From positions 56,530,300 through 56,594,299 of the forward strand of contig CM049314.1 of the NCBI GenBank assembly GCA_026874595.1: a stretch of 64,000 nucleotides of DNA. The letters run 5' to 3'. Within the stretch, counting starts at the first letter, position 1, and each line of letters opens with the position of its first letter. Shown here in pieces: positions 36,688 to 47,968 of the stretch. The stretch is from Sipunculus nudus (Eukaryota > Annelida > Sipuncula > Golfingiida > Sipunculidae). The notes beneath the pieces were generated by a model that was not told the DNA's origin, ran no database searches, and saw nothing but the letters and a program-made list of their open reading frames with translations. The position numbers and the translations under genes are program-made.

Positions 36688-38352
36688 TTAAACCGCTTCA
36701 TTTACAAGAGAAGAGCAAATGGTTTTTAATTCTTTCCTCGATACTTTACCGGATGGAAGCCTCGGGAATTCGTCGAGGAGTACGGCATATTTCGGTGCCA
36801 TGTTTATCCCATCTTTTCCATTTTTGAATTTGTCTTCGCCCCATCGGAGTACCTCGTTTGCGGTCAAACATTTCTCTCCGCTTGGAATAACACAGGCACA
36901 TATTTCCTCACCCAGCCGTTCATCAGGAACGCCAATCACCTGCACAGCCTTGATTTCAGGGTGTTCGGCCAAACGTTTTTCAATATACGATGGCTGTATT
37001 TTGAAACCAGCGCGTGTGATTAATTCTAATTTCCTGTCCACAATCTTTATTCTCCCGTAGGTGTCCATCACTGCCAAATCTCCCGTTTGAAACCAGCCTT
37101 CTGGTGACCCAATTGCGTGTTTTCCTGTCGAGTGAAGGTATCCTGAAGACATGAAGGGAGTCCGTATGAAAAGTTCACCGACCTCTCCACGATGCAGCAA
37201 TACATTATTTTCATCGACCAGCTTCATTTCCAAGCCTGGTAACGGGGATCCGATGAAACCATCAGCAAGCAGACTAGAACCTTTCGGTGTGATAATTCCA
37301 TACATAGTCTCTGTAGTACCATAAGCATTCACCAGTTTTGCCCCTGGAAGAATCTGCTTGAAATTTTCTGCAAATGATTGGTTCAACATTTGGCCGGCTG
37401 TTAAACAAAGCCTTAAACACTTAAAACTTTGTCGCGATATCTCTGGGTTTCTTATCATGTCAAACAAGATGTAGCCGAATGTGAAGGCGACAGTGCATTT
37501 TTCCCATTCGATGATGTTACAAATGCAGTGTATATCTGTCTTCGAAACATGCGTATCGACACACACACAAACTATGTCCGACACAAGGAACCAAAAAATT
37601 GTCGGAAAAGATGAATTATGTGCGATTGACCTATCACTAAAATATATGTCTGTTCTATTTAGTCCAAGTTCTTCAGCAAGCACTAATGAGTTATTGAAGA
37701 TCTGAAAATGACTGTAAGCAACAGCTTTTGGATTTCCAGTGCTTCCTGACGTAAAAAATACCAAGGCATCAGAATCAGGGTTGTTCAGTCTTTTTAAAAA
37801 ATCTTCATTTGGGAACTTCGCTGTCTTCTGAAGTTTGGAGAGAGGAGTGATGCTGCAATTTTTTAGTTCTGTTTGCATTTTACCATATCCTATTAAGCAT
37901 AAGTCTGGTAAAAATAAGGCGAGTTTCTCAAGCTCGTCAAGTTTCATATAAACCCACTGAAAAAAGAAACATTTGCAATTTGTTTTTGCAAGCACTTTCT
38001 TGAGCTGCTCACAGCTGTCAATATCGTGGGGGAGAAACACGACCGCACCTCCTAACTCTAACACAGCCGACACAATCATGAACGTCTCTCGGCTGTTAGC
38101 CCCGACCACTGCTACTCGAAGTTTTTCGTCGTAGTCATGGTGTCTTGTCAAGCTTCGTAGGCCGTATGCTATTTCCTTTGACCCTTTGTATAGCTCTGCG
38201 AATGTTAGTGCATCCCTTGTCATATCATCTTTGTAGATAACAACTGCCTCCTTGCTTGGACTTTCTTTATATCGTTTCAAAAGAAGATCCGAAAATGTGG
38301 CATAGAAAAATTTGCTTGTAGATGGGGTGTGAATATAACTTAAGTCTTCCAT
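36688..38352 (-). CDS. Acyl-CoA synthetase, AMP-binding (ANL superfamily)
   Basis: An intact, intronless 554-residue enzyme that should activate a carboxylic acid with ATP to an acyl-adenylate and then form the CoA thioester. The P-loop TSGSTGNPK is at residues 201-209, YGTTE at 344-348, TGD at 423-425, the hinge and substrate-closing region GRIKIVDRKLELITRAGFK at 433-451, and the catalytic lysine in PSGKV (K536) near the end. All core motifs are present, so activity is expected. Length is normal for medium-chain or 4-coumarate-CoA ligase-like enzymes. There is no signal peptide or membrane helix, and the C-terminus (NEAV) is not a peroxisomal SKL signal, so a cytosolic location is likely. 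The substrate cannot be set from sequence alone; the family also includes luciferase-like members. The first ATG of the open frame is taken as the start. A decayed relative lies 21 kb away on the same strand. Confidence 0.93.
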   Translation of the reverse strand: MEDLSYIHTPSTSKFFYATFSDLLLKRYKESPSKEAVVIYKDDMTRDALTFAELYKGSKEIAYGLRSLTRHHDYDEKLRVAVVGANSRETFMIVSAVLELGGAVVFLPHDIDSCEQLKKVLAKTNCKCFFFQWVYMKLDELEKLALFLPDLCLIGYGKMQTELKNCSITPLSKLQKTAKFPNEDFLKRLNNPDSDALVFFTSGSTGNPKAVAYSHFQIFNNSLVLAEELGLNRTDIYFSDRSIAHNSSFPTIFWFLVSDIVCVCVDTHVSKTDIHCICNIIEWEKCTVAFTFGYILFDMIRNPEISRQSFKCLRLCLTAGQMLNQSFAENFKQILPGAKLVNAYGTTETMYGIITPKGSSLLADGFIGSPLPGLEMKLVDENNVLLHRGEVGELFIRTPFMSSGYLHSTGKHAIGSPEGWFQTGDLAVMDTYGRIKIVDRKLELITRAGFKIQPSYIEKRLAEHPEIKAVQVIGVPDERLGEEICACVIPSGEKCLTANEVLRWGEDKFKNGKDGINMAPKYAVLLDEFPRLPSGKVSRKELKTICSSLVNEAV

Positions 38353-39120
38353 GTTTAAGTGAAAATGTATCTCATTAACTCACCTTATGAATCGGTTTCT
38401 TATTCGAGCAAACGTAATGCCTGTTTACTTCATGCGAAACACGTAGCTGAAATAGGACAGGAGCTCATCCCTAGCAATCAGTCTGCTTAGCTCGCCTCTG
38501 TGAAGCACAGATGCAAATATTACGTTGGGGCCAAACCTTTTGCTGAATGATCAGTATGTAAGAAAGTATGGGCACTTAGCCTGAATGAAATCAGATATTG
38601 CTTCGTTTCCATCGGGCTGCAGGAGTCGTCCCGTTGAACAGCCAATATGAATTTAGCATCGTTGACAACACCGCGATGTATGATGGGAAGGATGCTTATG
38701 AAAATGAGGGCTATCCTCGTGCACGGCACTGGCATTTCTAATTGGAGAAGGAGGGGACCATTTGCATAGATTACCCAATTAATTTGCATGGAATACCTTT
38801 TCCGTCGAAATACTGTTGCGCATGTGCGTATACAACTCCCGCGTGGAAGGATGGCGACAACTTAACTCCTGGAGTTCAAAGGATAAAAAACATCTACAGG
38901 CGCACATAAAAGTGTTATATCGATATAATTTGATATACATATTAAGTTTATTTCTCTATGTAAATACAAGATTGCTGCTCAATCGCAAAACAAGCCCCGA
39001 TATTTCATGAAACATGTTCCTCTAAAAAACCATAGGGTAGACTCTCCCCGCCGGACGGCCTGACTCCTTCAAAGTTGAATGGAGTCGGTAAGTGTCGGGC
39101 TAGTTACTTCCTACCATTCA
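38353..39120. promoter_or_regulatory. Upstream region of acyl-CoA synthetase
   Basis: Likely holds the promoter and any 5' UTR of the minus-strand synthetase. The only motif I could pick out is TGCGCATGTGCG at about 38,816, one base from the palindromic NRF-1 consensus. No TATA box in a convincing place was found. Confidence 0.3.
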
Positions 39121-39125
39121 CATTT

Positions 39126-39215
39126 CGAACTTTGCAACTTCGTACCCCTATAAATCCGTACCTTTACTACTTCATACCCTCTCCACTTCGTACCACCGCG
39201 ACTTCGTACCCACGT
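39126..39215. repeat. Short degenerate tandem repeat, ACTTCGTACC
   Basis: Five or six irregular copies of ACTTCGTACC-like units, spaced about 14-18 bp, across roughly 90 bp. Confidence 0.6.
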
Positions 39216-39404
39216 CCCTGACAGTAAAGTTAAAGCAAGTTGCACTGATGAAAGAATCTCCAATATGAAATTTACTATTTTGTATCCACAACATGACACT
39301 TAACAAAGACATATACTTACATAAACTCACAAATGCTTAATTTACTTCCTTTGTATATATTATATTTTTAGCATAAAATGAAACTTTTCTCTGCCCGCCT
39401 CCCC

Positions 39405-39408
<4 letters not shown>

Positions 39409-39463
<55 letters not shown>

Positions 39464-39472
39464 GCGCGCGCG
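39409..39472. repeat. (CT)n microsatellite with CG tail
   Basis: About 50 bp of CT repeats passing into a short CG run. Confidence 0.95.
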
Positions 39473-40740
39473 CTCGCATAACACGACTGATGCAAACAAA
39501 CGAACAATATTGATGTGTATGGCTATAAAAAAAAGGATTTATTATATGCTCTTGAAGCATTTACAAATAAGTTAAGAAAATCAATAATAAATGTAATAAT
39601 TTTAATAGTTTTAATAGTAAGTATCACACGTGATTTTAACATATGCCATACGTCTAAAGACCAAGGTTTTCAATATCCATTCTGTGGAATTCGCTTTAGT
39701 GAACAGGTCTGTATATCCTACTTTGTTTTATTATATGCTCTTGAATATTAATATCCACATTTTATTAGAGTCCAGTTTGTATAATTGTTATAAACCTTTG
39801 AAAGATTTTCAAAATAAATAAAATAAAAATGAAATCGGTAAAGATATGGACAGTCTTTCGATTGGAATGTACCTTACAAATAGATCTAAAACATAAAAAA
39901 ATTACTTTAGATAATTCTTACTTTCTTGATTATTGCAGTGTATGACACTTTTGCGAGTTGGGGAGATGACGAACCTATCATTTATATAATATATGACTGG
40001 GGTTGATCTGAAGTTTGAAGAAATGCAGGCTTTTTGTATGTTTAATCATTCAATATTTAAATATTATTAAAAGAATTGTTTTTTAATATCATGCTATTTC
40101 AATTAATATTTTAAAAAGGTATGTCATTACCAGTGTGTAAAAAGGAAATATTAGAGCCCTTTTTCTATCTTACAGTCCTGTAAGGATAACAAATTTAATT
40201 GATATATATGTATTCGTATATGTATATGTATGTACATTTATATGTATATATAAATGTGTATAGGTATGTGTGTATAATATGTATATGTATAATGATTTAT
40301 GAACACATAGGTACATGTTTTTATTAATTTGAATATGTTTTAAAAATATTAAAGAAAAGTCAAACGAAATTTTTTTTATATATTTTCAAATAGGAAAAAG
40401 CAATTTAAAACAATAGGCTGGCTGTTATTATTGTTATTTTTATTCTTATTATTATTATGAATTTATCTGTATGAACAGGCATCTGAATTTCAATAAAAAT
40501 TTGGTTTTTCAATATAGACTTCATTTAAATTTATTTAATCTAATTAACGTTATTTTAATAGAAATAATGTAAAAAAAAAGAAATGTGAATGAAAAGGGAA
40601 AAGACCCAAAAGAAGAAACAGTCAATTTTGATGTAAAGTTAAACGAGATGAATAGAAATGTATTAAGGAAAACTTACAGATATGCCCTCTATAGATATTT
40701 ACGTTTATTTTGTATTTTAAGTGGGAAAATTTCAACAATA
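39473..40740. other. Non-coding interval before the LINE
   Basis: AT-rich; contains a broken TATG/TGTA-rich stretch at about 40,200-40,290. The 5' UTR of the downstream LINE may begin here but could not be placed. Confidence 0.35.
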
Positions 40741-43700
40741 TATTGACAGATAAAAGTACGTTAATTATAAATGTAAGAGGTTTAATTAATTAAAAAATCA
40801 ACTTTACTTGAGCAAGGAAACATAAAGCTGGGATAATTATGTTACAGGAACCCTATAATAAACTAGCATATGGAATCACATGGAGTTATGATTTGGGAGG
40901 ACAGGGTATAATGAGTCATTGTGGTAAACATAAGAGAGGGGTAGCATGTTTTATATCAGTGCAGTTACATTATGATTGTTAAGTTCTATATAAAGATCAT
41001 AAAGGAAGGCTAATTATATTAAGATTAGAAATAAATAAAACTACCTTTGTAATTGTGAAAATATACTCTCCAAATAGAGGTGCAGTTTTTTTAAGAAATT
41101 TGTAAACAGTTGCTTGTCTTAACATTAATCAGGATGAAAATATTATAATAAGAAGAGACTGGATTACAGCTCAAACAATAAATTACAAAAGGGTTGGTAC
41201 AAATATTTTAAAACTAAGAGCAATAAAAGAAATAATAAATATAAAAGGAAACTTTGATCTATATGATATATGGAGGATAAATATCCAAAATTTAATAAGT
41301 ATACATAGAGACAGTCTTCAAAGAAAATTTGTACCGGAATAGATTATTCTCCTACATCGTCAAAATTTCATGATAACGTTTCAGATGTCACAAATATTCC
41401 TGCCTTTAAATCAGATCATTTAGGAGTTATTTCATTCAAAGAAGCTATAACAGAAAGAAGGGGTAGAGTTTAATGCAAATGTAATTATAACCTTCCACAG
41501 GATGAGCTATATTTAGATGATGTATTCAAAATTAGGAGAAACGGTGAAAGAAGTTAATCATATCAATCCAAATTGGGCATTTCCTAAATATAAAATGAGG
41601 AAAAAAAACAATTCAATGTTTAAAAAAAAAGTATATGTCGAGATAAACGATAGAAGGAATTATGCATAGTTGGAGAACAACAAGACTTAGAATAGAAAGA
41701 GAATGAAACAGACAGATATGTACAACTCAAAATAGGAATGCAAGAATTATATGAAACAAAAACTGAAGGAATAATTACCAGAGCAAATATTAGATGGGCT
41801 TAAAAAGGAAAAAAAAGTACCAAATATTTTATATTATAGAAAAAAAGAAAATGGAACAGGGAAACGTATAAAATATAGTAGATGATGAGAGACAAATTTT
41901 AACTGGCATAAAAAAACCATTTTAGATAAAAAAAAAAGGATAAAATGGTATGCTTCAAACAAATCTACAATCGATCAAACAGAGAAAAATCACTTTTTTA
42001 AAAATAAAGATATTCATAAGGTCACAAATGCAGAACAAAACAACATTTGAAGGATACTTGTCAGCTGAAGAATGTTTAAAGTTATGAAAACAATTTTTTT
42101 TTAAATAAGTAACCGGGAAATGATAGTCTGAGCGTTGAATTTTTTAATAGTTTTTGAGAAAAATTGGGATGGTTAATGGTTGAAAGCTTTAACTTTTCAT
42201 TAGATAATGGAAGTCTAACTTCCACACAAAAACAAGCTGTCATCGTTTTGTTAGAAGAGAAAGATAAAGACAGAACTAAAATAAAGAACTGGCGCCCAAT
42301 TTTCTTATTGAATATTGGTTACATAATTATGACAAAAGCACTATCCTTTAGATTAAAAAAGATTTTATCAAAATTAATCCCCGAAAGTCAGCATGGCTTT
42401 ATGAAGCATTCATCTATTACAAAAGCAGTCAGAATTATTTTGGATGCTAATCAAAGAAATCACAACCGAATAATAATTACAACAGACTTTGAGAAAGCTT
42501 TTGACACATAAGAATGGAGTTTTATTTTTGATACACTTACATGTTTAAATTTTGGGAACAGCTTTATAAAATTGGTGAAATTGTTTTACAGTAATGTTGA
42601 AGCTTGTATAAGGAATAATGGTCACTCATCAGGTATTTTATAATTGAAAGAGATGCAATACAAGGAGATCCACTCTCACCTTACATTTTCAACTTATGTT
42701 GGGAAATGATAGCTGCGTATATCTAAAGGTAGGATTCCAAAATAAATGGTATAAATATAATGGGGAAAAAAGAATTAAAACTAGTATTATATGCAGATAA
42801 TACAACTGTTATTGTTTAGAATCTTAACTCTGTTAAAGTTGTACTGGATTTGTTTAAACAATTTTCAAAATACTCAGATCTAAATAATACCAAAGAAAAA
42901 ACAGAAGCAATGTGGATATGGAGATTAAAAGACAGAAACTTTAAACCGTTGGGATCATGGTATCAGGAACATATTAAACGTTTGGGTGCCTTTATGTCCA
43001 ACAATTTTAATAATATTTGCAAATGTCATTTTGAACAAAAGATTCAAAGGATCTCTAAATTTACCTATTTATGGAAGCAGTGAAATTAAAGTTAATATGG
43101 TAGGATTTTGATAATAAAAACACTGTGTTTCTCTAAACTTGCACACTTAAAATTTTACATTACCAAAATAATATAGATATAGACTAAATATGATACTTTG
43201 GATGTTCATATACAAAGGGAAGAAAAGGGGAAAAATTAAGAGGAAATTATTAATAAAACCAATATCTGAAGGTGGGATAAATATGTTAGACATTAACAGT
43301 TTTATTATGACACAACATGCTATATGGATAAAGAATATTTAGATAAATCGAATAAGATTGGAAATTGTTTTTTAATGTTGTCAAAGTTTTGTAAATATAA
43401 AGTTATTAAAGCATTACGATTGTGATGCTAATATGCTGAAAAATAAATTGCCAGATAACTATTTATAAGCATCATTCGCATGGAAAGAAATCCGCCAACA
43501 GCACCTAGCTGGCCTAACTTTGTGAAATAATAAAAATATAACAGCTACTGGTAAACCGATTTTTCTTCGGAGATGACTTAAATATGCAGGACAGTTGGAT
43601 TATAATAATGGGATAGTTTTGCATTTTGACTTATGGGTGAAGAAAGGAGCAAAAAAATTTGATTATCTTGTATATCGAACAATATTAAGCCAGCTTGAAA

Positions 43701-44640
43701 TAGGCAGATATTAATGTGATTTCCATATAAAAGTACAGCCTGGTTCATATATATGCAAATGTTAAAATGTTAAAAAATGTTAAATGTTAAAAGTATAGCT
43801 TCAAAGTAGATATGTGAGTATTTAGTATGCCTGATTTATGTTGGAAAACTTGTATGTAAAGAAAAATATAATCTATAGTATAATGAAAAATGATTTGCAT
43901 ATATTATATAATATTGGACCTATACTATGTAAAACAGAAAGATAAGTGAATTTCAATATAAAATATACATGGGTATTTCTAAATGAAAAACTTTATAAAT
44001 ATGGTATTAGTAATGATCCATACTGCCATAAAGCTGTTGAAAATATTGATCATTTCTTTTTTTCATTGTTCAGTTGCCCATTTTTTTGGAGAGCAGTCAG
44101 TGGTTTATGTAGAATATCAGCAGATTTATTAACAGTAAAAATGTTATTCCTGGAATACCAGAAAGAAAAAGAAAGAAAACAAATTCCTTTCACATGCAAC
44201 ATATTTTATTTATATAACACAGGAAAATCGAAAATTGAATATAGAACGTTTCAAGAAATACCTGATTTAGCAGAAAAAAGTGGAATATGTAGTAAAAGAT
44301 GGAACTATAAATGAAAGGTTATCCCTTTGGGATACTTTAATTGATTAACTGTGTCTATACATTATTTAATTATTAAAATCAATATTAAATATATTGTTTG
44401 AAAAAAATGTATCATACAAAAACAATGTCTGAAATACCTAGTTAAAAAAAGTAGCAAATTTTGTTAGAATGTATCGAGATTTAAGAAATATGTGTTCTTT
44501 TTTCGCTGTGTTTGTGTTGTGTATGAATATATATATGTTTTGTATTTTCGTTGTATATGTAATTGGTGATAGTAATGTACTTTGTATTGTTTTGAATGTT
44601 TGTATAAAGTATATTGTTAATAAAAAACATATTGCAACAG
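40740..44640 (+). mobile_element. Decayed near-full-length L1/Tx1-like LINE
   Basis: Ordered domain remnants on the plus strand define a non-LTR retrotransposon ORF2. The apurinic endonuclease begins with NVRGL (40,770-40,784), then MLQEP (about 40,840) and ends with SDH (41,411-41,419). The reverse transcriptase shows NWRPIFLLN, ESQHGF and DFEKAFD (42,164-42,511). The catalytic box appears as YADN rather than YADD (42,790-42,801), in another frame. A C-terminal zinc-knuckle-like CHKAVENIDHFF follows at 43,946-44,314. Stops and frameshifts separate these pieces, and the catalytic aspartate change is inactivating. The 3' UTR runs to about 44,640, ending near AATAAAAAAC. Exact 5' end and target duplication were not established. 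Confidence 0.85.
42164..42511 (+). pseudogene. Reverse transcriptase core of the decayed LINE
   Basis: The best-kept open stretch, 115 residues, covers RT motifs from the fingers to the first catalytic aspartate region (FEKAFD). It is interrupted by a stop directly after FDT. The second catalytic motif lies 280 bp downstream in another frame. Confidence 0.85.
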
Positions 44641-45170
44641 GATTTTTTACGACAGGTCCAGGGATCTCAGCTGATATGACATGGTAGCACAGTGTGACCC
44701 CGTGTATCGGAACCCTGAGTCAACGCAACACGCGATGTTTCAATCAAAGCGAATATGTATTACACTTAAGGGCAAAATTAGACAAGGCTTCTCCTGTTTG
44801 ACAGGTGTTGTGGCCCAAACAAGAACGCGCCAGTTATAAGCGTGAAAAGAGAACGGGCAACACAGAAGGCGTTTGCGCTATGTTAATATTGATGCAAGCG
44901 CTCAGTCCCTTATATTTGACACTAGTATTCAGTAAGCCAAACGCTTCAAGGCAATATTTTGGCAGGTAGCATTTTATTTCTAAGAGAAGACTATTTTTCG
45001 TGTTTATCCATCATGCTTTGTACGTAGTAAGGCCCCTTTACAATAAACAAAATTAAGGAATAACTGTTTCTATGTGTTTTATTCCTGCTTTCAGGATTCC
45101 ATAATGTTGATATAAACTTAACAACTCTAGCTCTGGGACTTACATTTTTCGAGCTGAAATTTAGATCGTA
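44641..45170. other. Non-coding interval, no gene recognised
   Basis: About 500 bp between the LINE and the dispersed element copy A with no visible feature. Confidence 0.4.
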
Positions 45171-45179
45171 CCGGAAGTA

Positions 45180-45429
45180 ATCATTGGAATATCTCTAACA
45201 GGCGCCGTTGTCATCTTACAAACACAATCACACCATGAAGGTGGCCATTTGAATTTGTCTTACAGGTGCCATTTACTTCCTACAAACAAAATTATACTAT
45301 GTTATTACTTCAGAGAGTAGTATCTGACAAGAAACCGGTTTTGCTAAGTGGAATAATGAATACGCTGAATCCAGGCGATTACTTACTGGCTTACTGAGAA
45401 CTGTGTAGTAACTCAGTTCATATCATATC

Positions 45430-45465
<36 letters not shown>

Positions 45466-46035
45466 ATATTTAAAAATTATATAATACAATGAATGTATCC
45501 GCAATTAAAAACATCATAATTGACACTGCCTCGTATATGCCTGATATTCCGCCTCGTAAGAATTCACTGTATACTCAAGAGACATGGGACATGTATGATG
45601 TTTATGATAAGACCAGTCCAGTCGTTACTTGATATGGTGTACATTGATTAATATTAATCAGGACTTTAATATTAACATAATATATGGTGGTATGTTTGAT
45701 AAGATTTCAGCGCCTAAACCTGACAACAATGCAGCTCATGAGAGCTAAATGCAAGAATGATGGCATATCTGACAAGCAACATTGCGGCCCATGCGCTTTC
45801 AATGGAATGGCGCCACGACGTGTAGCTTAATATACTCGCCTAGCACCTGTGCGTCAGATGATTCGTGAAGCTGTAAGAGGCAGTGGGTGAAAAAAAATTG
45901 TTTTTGACTCCCTTTCAAGAATAAGTGTAATAGGTCACCTGTTTACATAATGTATAATGTTATAACGGTCAACATGGTGCATCTTGGCAAAAGGGAAGGA
46001 TGTGTCCTGCTATGTGTTTACAAACACGAGATCTG
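45180..46035 (-). mobile_element. Dispersed family, copy A
   Basis: Read on the minus strand this copy links two parts seen separately elsewhere: 46,035-45,850 matches 53,160-53,360 and 45,850-45,180 matches 59,030-59,640. Shared landmarks include ATTCATTATTCCACxTAG and GTGATTGTGTTTGT. The internal 64-bp unit is present about twice here. No coding capacity is seen. The (AT)n tract at one end and an internal minisatellite are reminiscent of non-autonomous Helitron/Helentron-type elements, such as pearl elements of bivalves; that assignment is inference. Confidence 0.65.
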
Positions 46036-46044
46036 CAATAAATA

Positions 46045-46215
46045 TATATGCCACATATATAATAATTAATGGTATAGCCGTGTTAGTCTGTTGTCGCAAT
46101 GTAGGTAAAGAGTAAGAGTGACGCCTGGGCCGTTATATTATATATTATATATGCCACATTCATAATGGTACAGCCGTCTTAGTCTGTTGTCACAGTAGAT
46201 AAAGAGTGAGAGGGT
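46045..46215. repeat. Two-copy tandem repeat, period about 95 bp
   Basis: ATGGTATAGCCGTGTTAGTC and ATGGTACAGCCGTCTTAGTC each open a block that continues through CTGTTGTC, GTAAAGAGT/GATAAAGAGT and GTCGCCT-like ends. The blocks are separated by AT-rich sequence. Confidence 0.7.
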
Positions 46216-46234
46216 CGCCTTTGATATAGGCTAC

Positions 46235-46235
<1 letters not shown>

Positions 46236-46285
<50 letters not shown>

Positions 46286-46292
46286 TAGATAT

Positions 46293-46348
<56 letters not shown>
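46236..46348. repeat. (ATT)n and (AT)n compound microsatellite
   Basis: About 50 bp of ATT repeats followed by about 55 bp of AT repeats. Confidence 0.95.
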
Positions 46349-46350
<2 letters not shown>

Positions 46351-46929
46351 TGCGCGCGTGTGTGTAATGTGTGTAAGAGATGCGGAATATAAGTAAATGT
46401 GATGCTATGGTGCCTTTCGTATAATTTCTATTTCTACTTTTGTCTCGCATAGTTTCCAGCTGGTTTGTTTATGTTTTCCATTTGCTTGCTACAATCAGGT
46501 TTCACACGTGAGGTAGGTAGGTCAGAGTACTTCATTCCATTAACTAATTAACTTAAACGCCATCATACGTCCACCGTATATCATACCACCAACACGGAAT
46601 CATCAAGAACATATACGAATCAATCAAAGTCCCAAGTCAATCGAACTCAAATATCACCAGACACCAAAGCATTAGACCATGCAGTCTTGTACCAGGAATT
46701 GCTTATAAAAAGCGGTTAAAAATACCTGTTAAATTGGAGCTACAGCTGAATGGAAATTATTAAATAATTTATCCATTATACATAAAGAACTCATTGCCAA
46801 CTAGAATATTGGTGGTCGACAAGTAACCATGGGTTCCGCCGAATCGGAGAGGCATGGATGGAGTGAGGGATGGAATATAGCCATCCAAACTTGTCGCATC
46901 AGAGCTGCCATTTGAAGCATCCCAAGATG

Positions 46930-47880
46930 CATGGACGAATGAAATGTTGTATGTAGGATCACTGGTCTTGTGTAAGAGATAAAACTAACAAAGATCTTTG
47001 GGCATGCACGGTTTCAGGCTATAACATCAAACCAAATTATGAGATATGTGTGAATATCACCAAATGCAGACACACAGATGGACATCATGCAATAACACAC
47101 CGTTGTGGGTGAGGCCATCTATCTCGCATAAGATCAATAGGCATGCAAAATTTTAGGCGGATACATCAACTTCTCCTGAGAGTGATTTTAAATTGGGCCC
47201 CAGTCTTGAGTACGCGAAATCTACCAAAGATGGATGAAATTGGCAAAATTTTAGACCTTTACGCCAGATCGCTCCTGACATGAGGGGATAAATGTATTCT
47301 ACGAAAACGTGACAGTAGGTGTTGCCATCAGTCGCCTCTATGACAAAGCTATTTAAAATGGATAAACATATAAAACCCGGGTGATAAATCCATTCCTGAG
47401 TTGTGTATAATTTTCACCTAAAACAGATTTAAGGATTAACACTGAAAACCATGGCATGTAGGTGGCGTCACTAGGCTTCTGTACGAGATAAGAGATCCAA
47501 GATCTATAGACAAGCAAACTGTTTAGGGGTATGTCAACTAATCCAAAGATAAATGCATTATTGTATTCTACAAATACTAGTACTTGATGATGGTGACGTC
47601 AACTATCATGTCACCTACCCAAGATGAATTGATACAAACTTTCGAGCCCTTACATTTGACCACTCCTTAAATATGAGTGATTTTTCGATTTATTTTTTCA
47701 AACGCACGGATGGATGTCGCGAGAAAACCGTTGCATATGACGCCACCAGTCTTTTTAGCCAAATACATTGAACTGCTCCTGCGATATGTGCTAGTATCAA
47801 AAAGAAAGACGCACATATTCATTGAAAACGTAGGGTTGTCGAATCTCCCAATTGTGACATCCCAACAGGGAGCCGGATGG
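46930..47880. repeat. Degenerate tandem repeat, dispersed type
   Basis: Several loosely related units of about 130-160 bp. Recurrent elements are TGTAAGAGATAA/GTACGAGATAAG-type segments, GGCATGCAxxxTTTxAGGC, a block beginning GATAAATGTATTCTAC, and CACACAGATGGACATCATG/CGCACGGATGGATGTCGCG. It resembles abundant dispersed repeats of mollusc genomes. The hAT element has inserted just beyond its right end. Confidence 0.5.
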
Positions 47881-47960
47881 TGAAATGCCTATGGTTATCA
47901 TAACACAGTATTAAACTGCAACAGGCGAGTACATGTTTAGTCAGAGTACATGTTGACCCT

Positions 47961-47968
47961 CCGTGAAG
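47961..47968. repeat. Target-site duplication, left (CCGTGAAG)
   Basis: CCGTGAAG immediately outside the left terminal inverted repeat, identical to 50,134-50,141. An 8-bp duplication is the hAT standard. Confidence 0.95.

Noticed and set aside
36429-36701. 90-codon minus-strand frame overlapping the synthetase 3' end
   Set aside because: It starts inside the synthetase coding region in another frame and continues in the likely 3' UTR; no domain.
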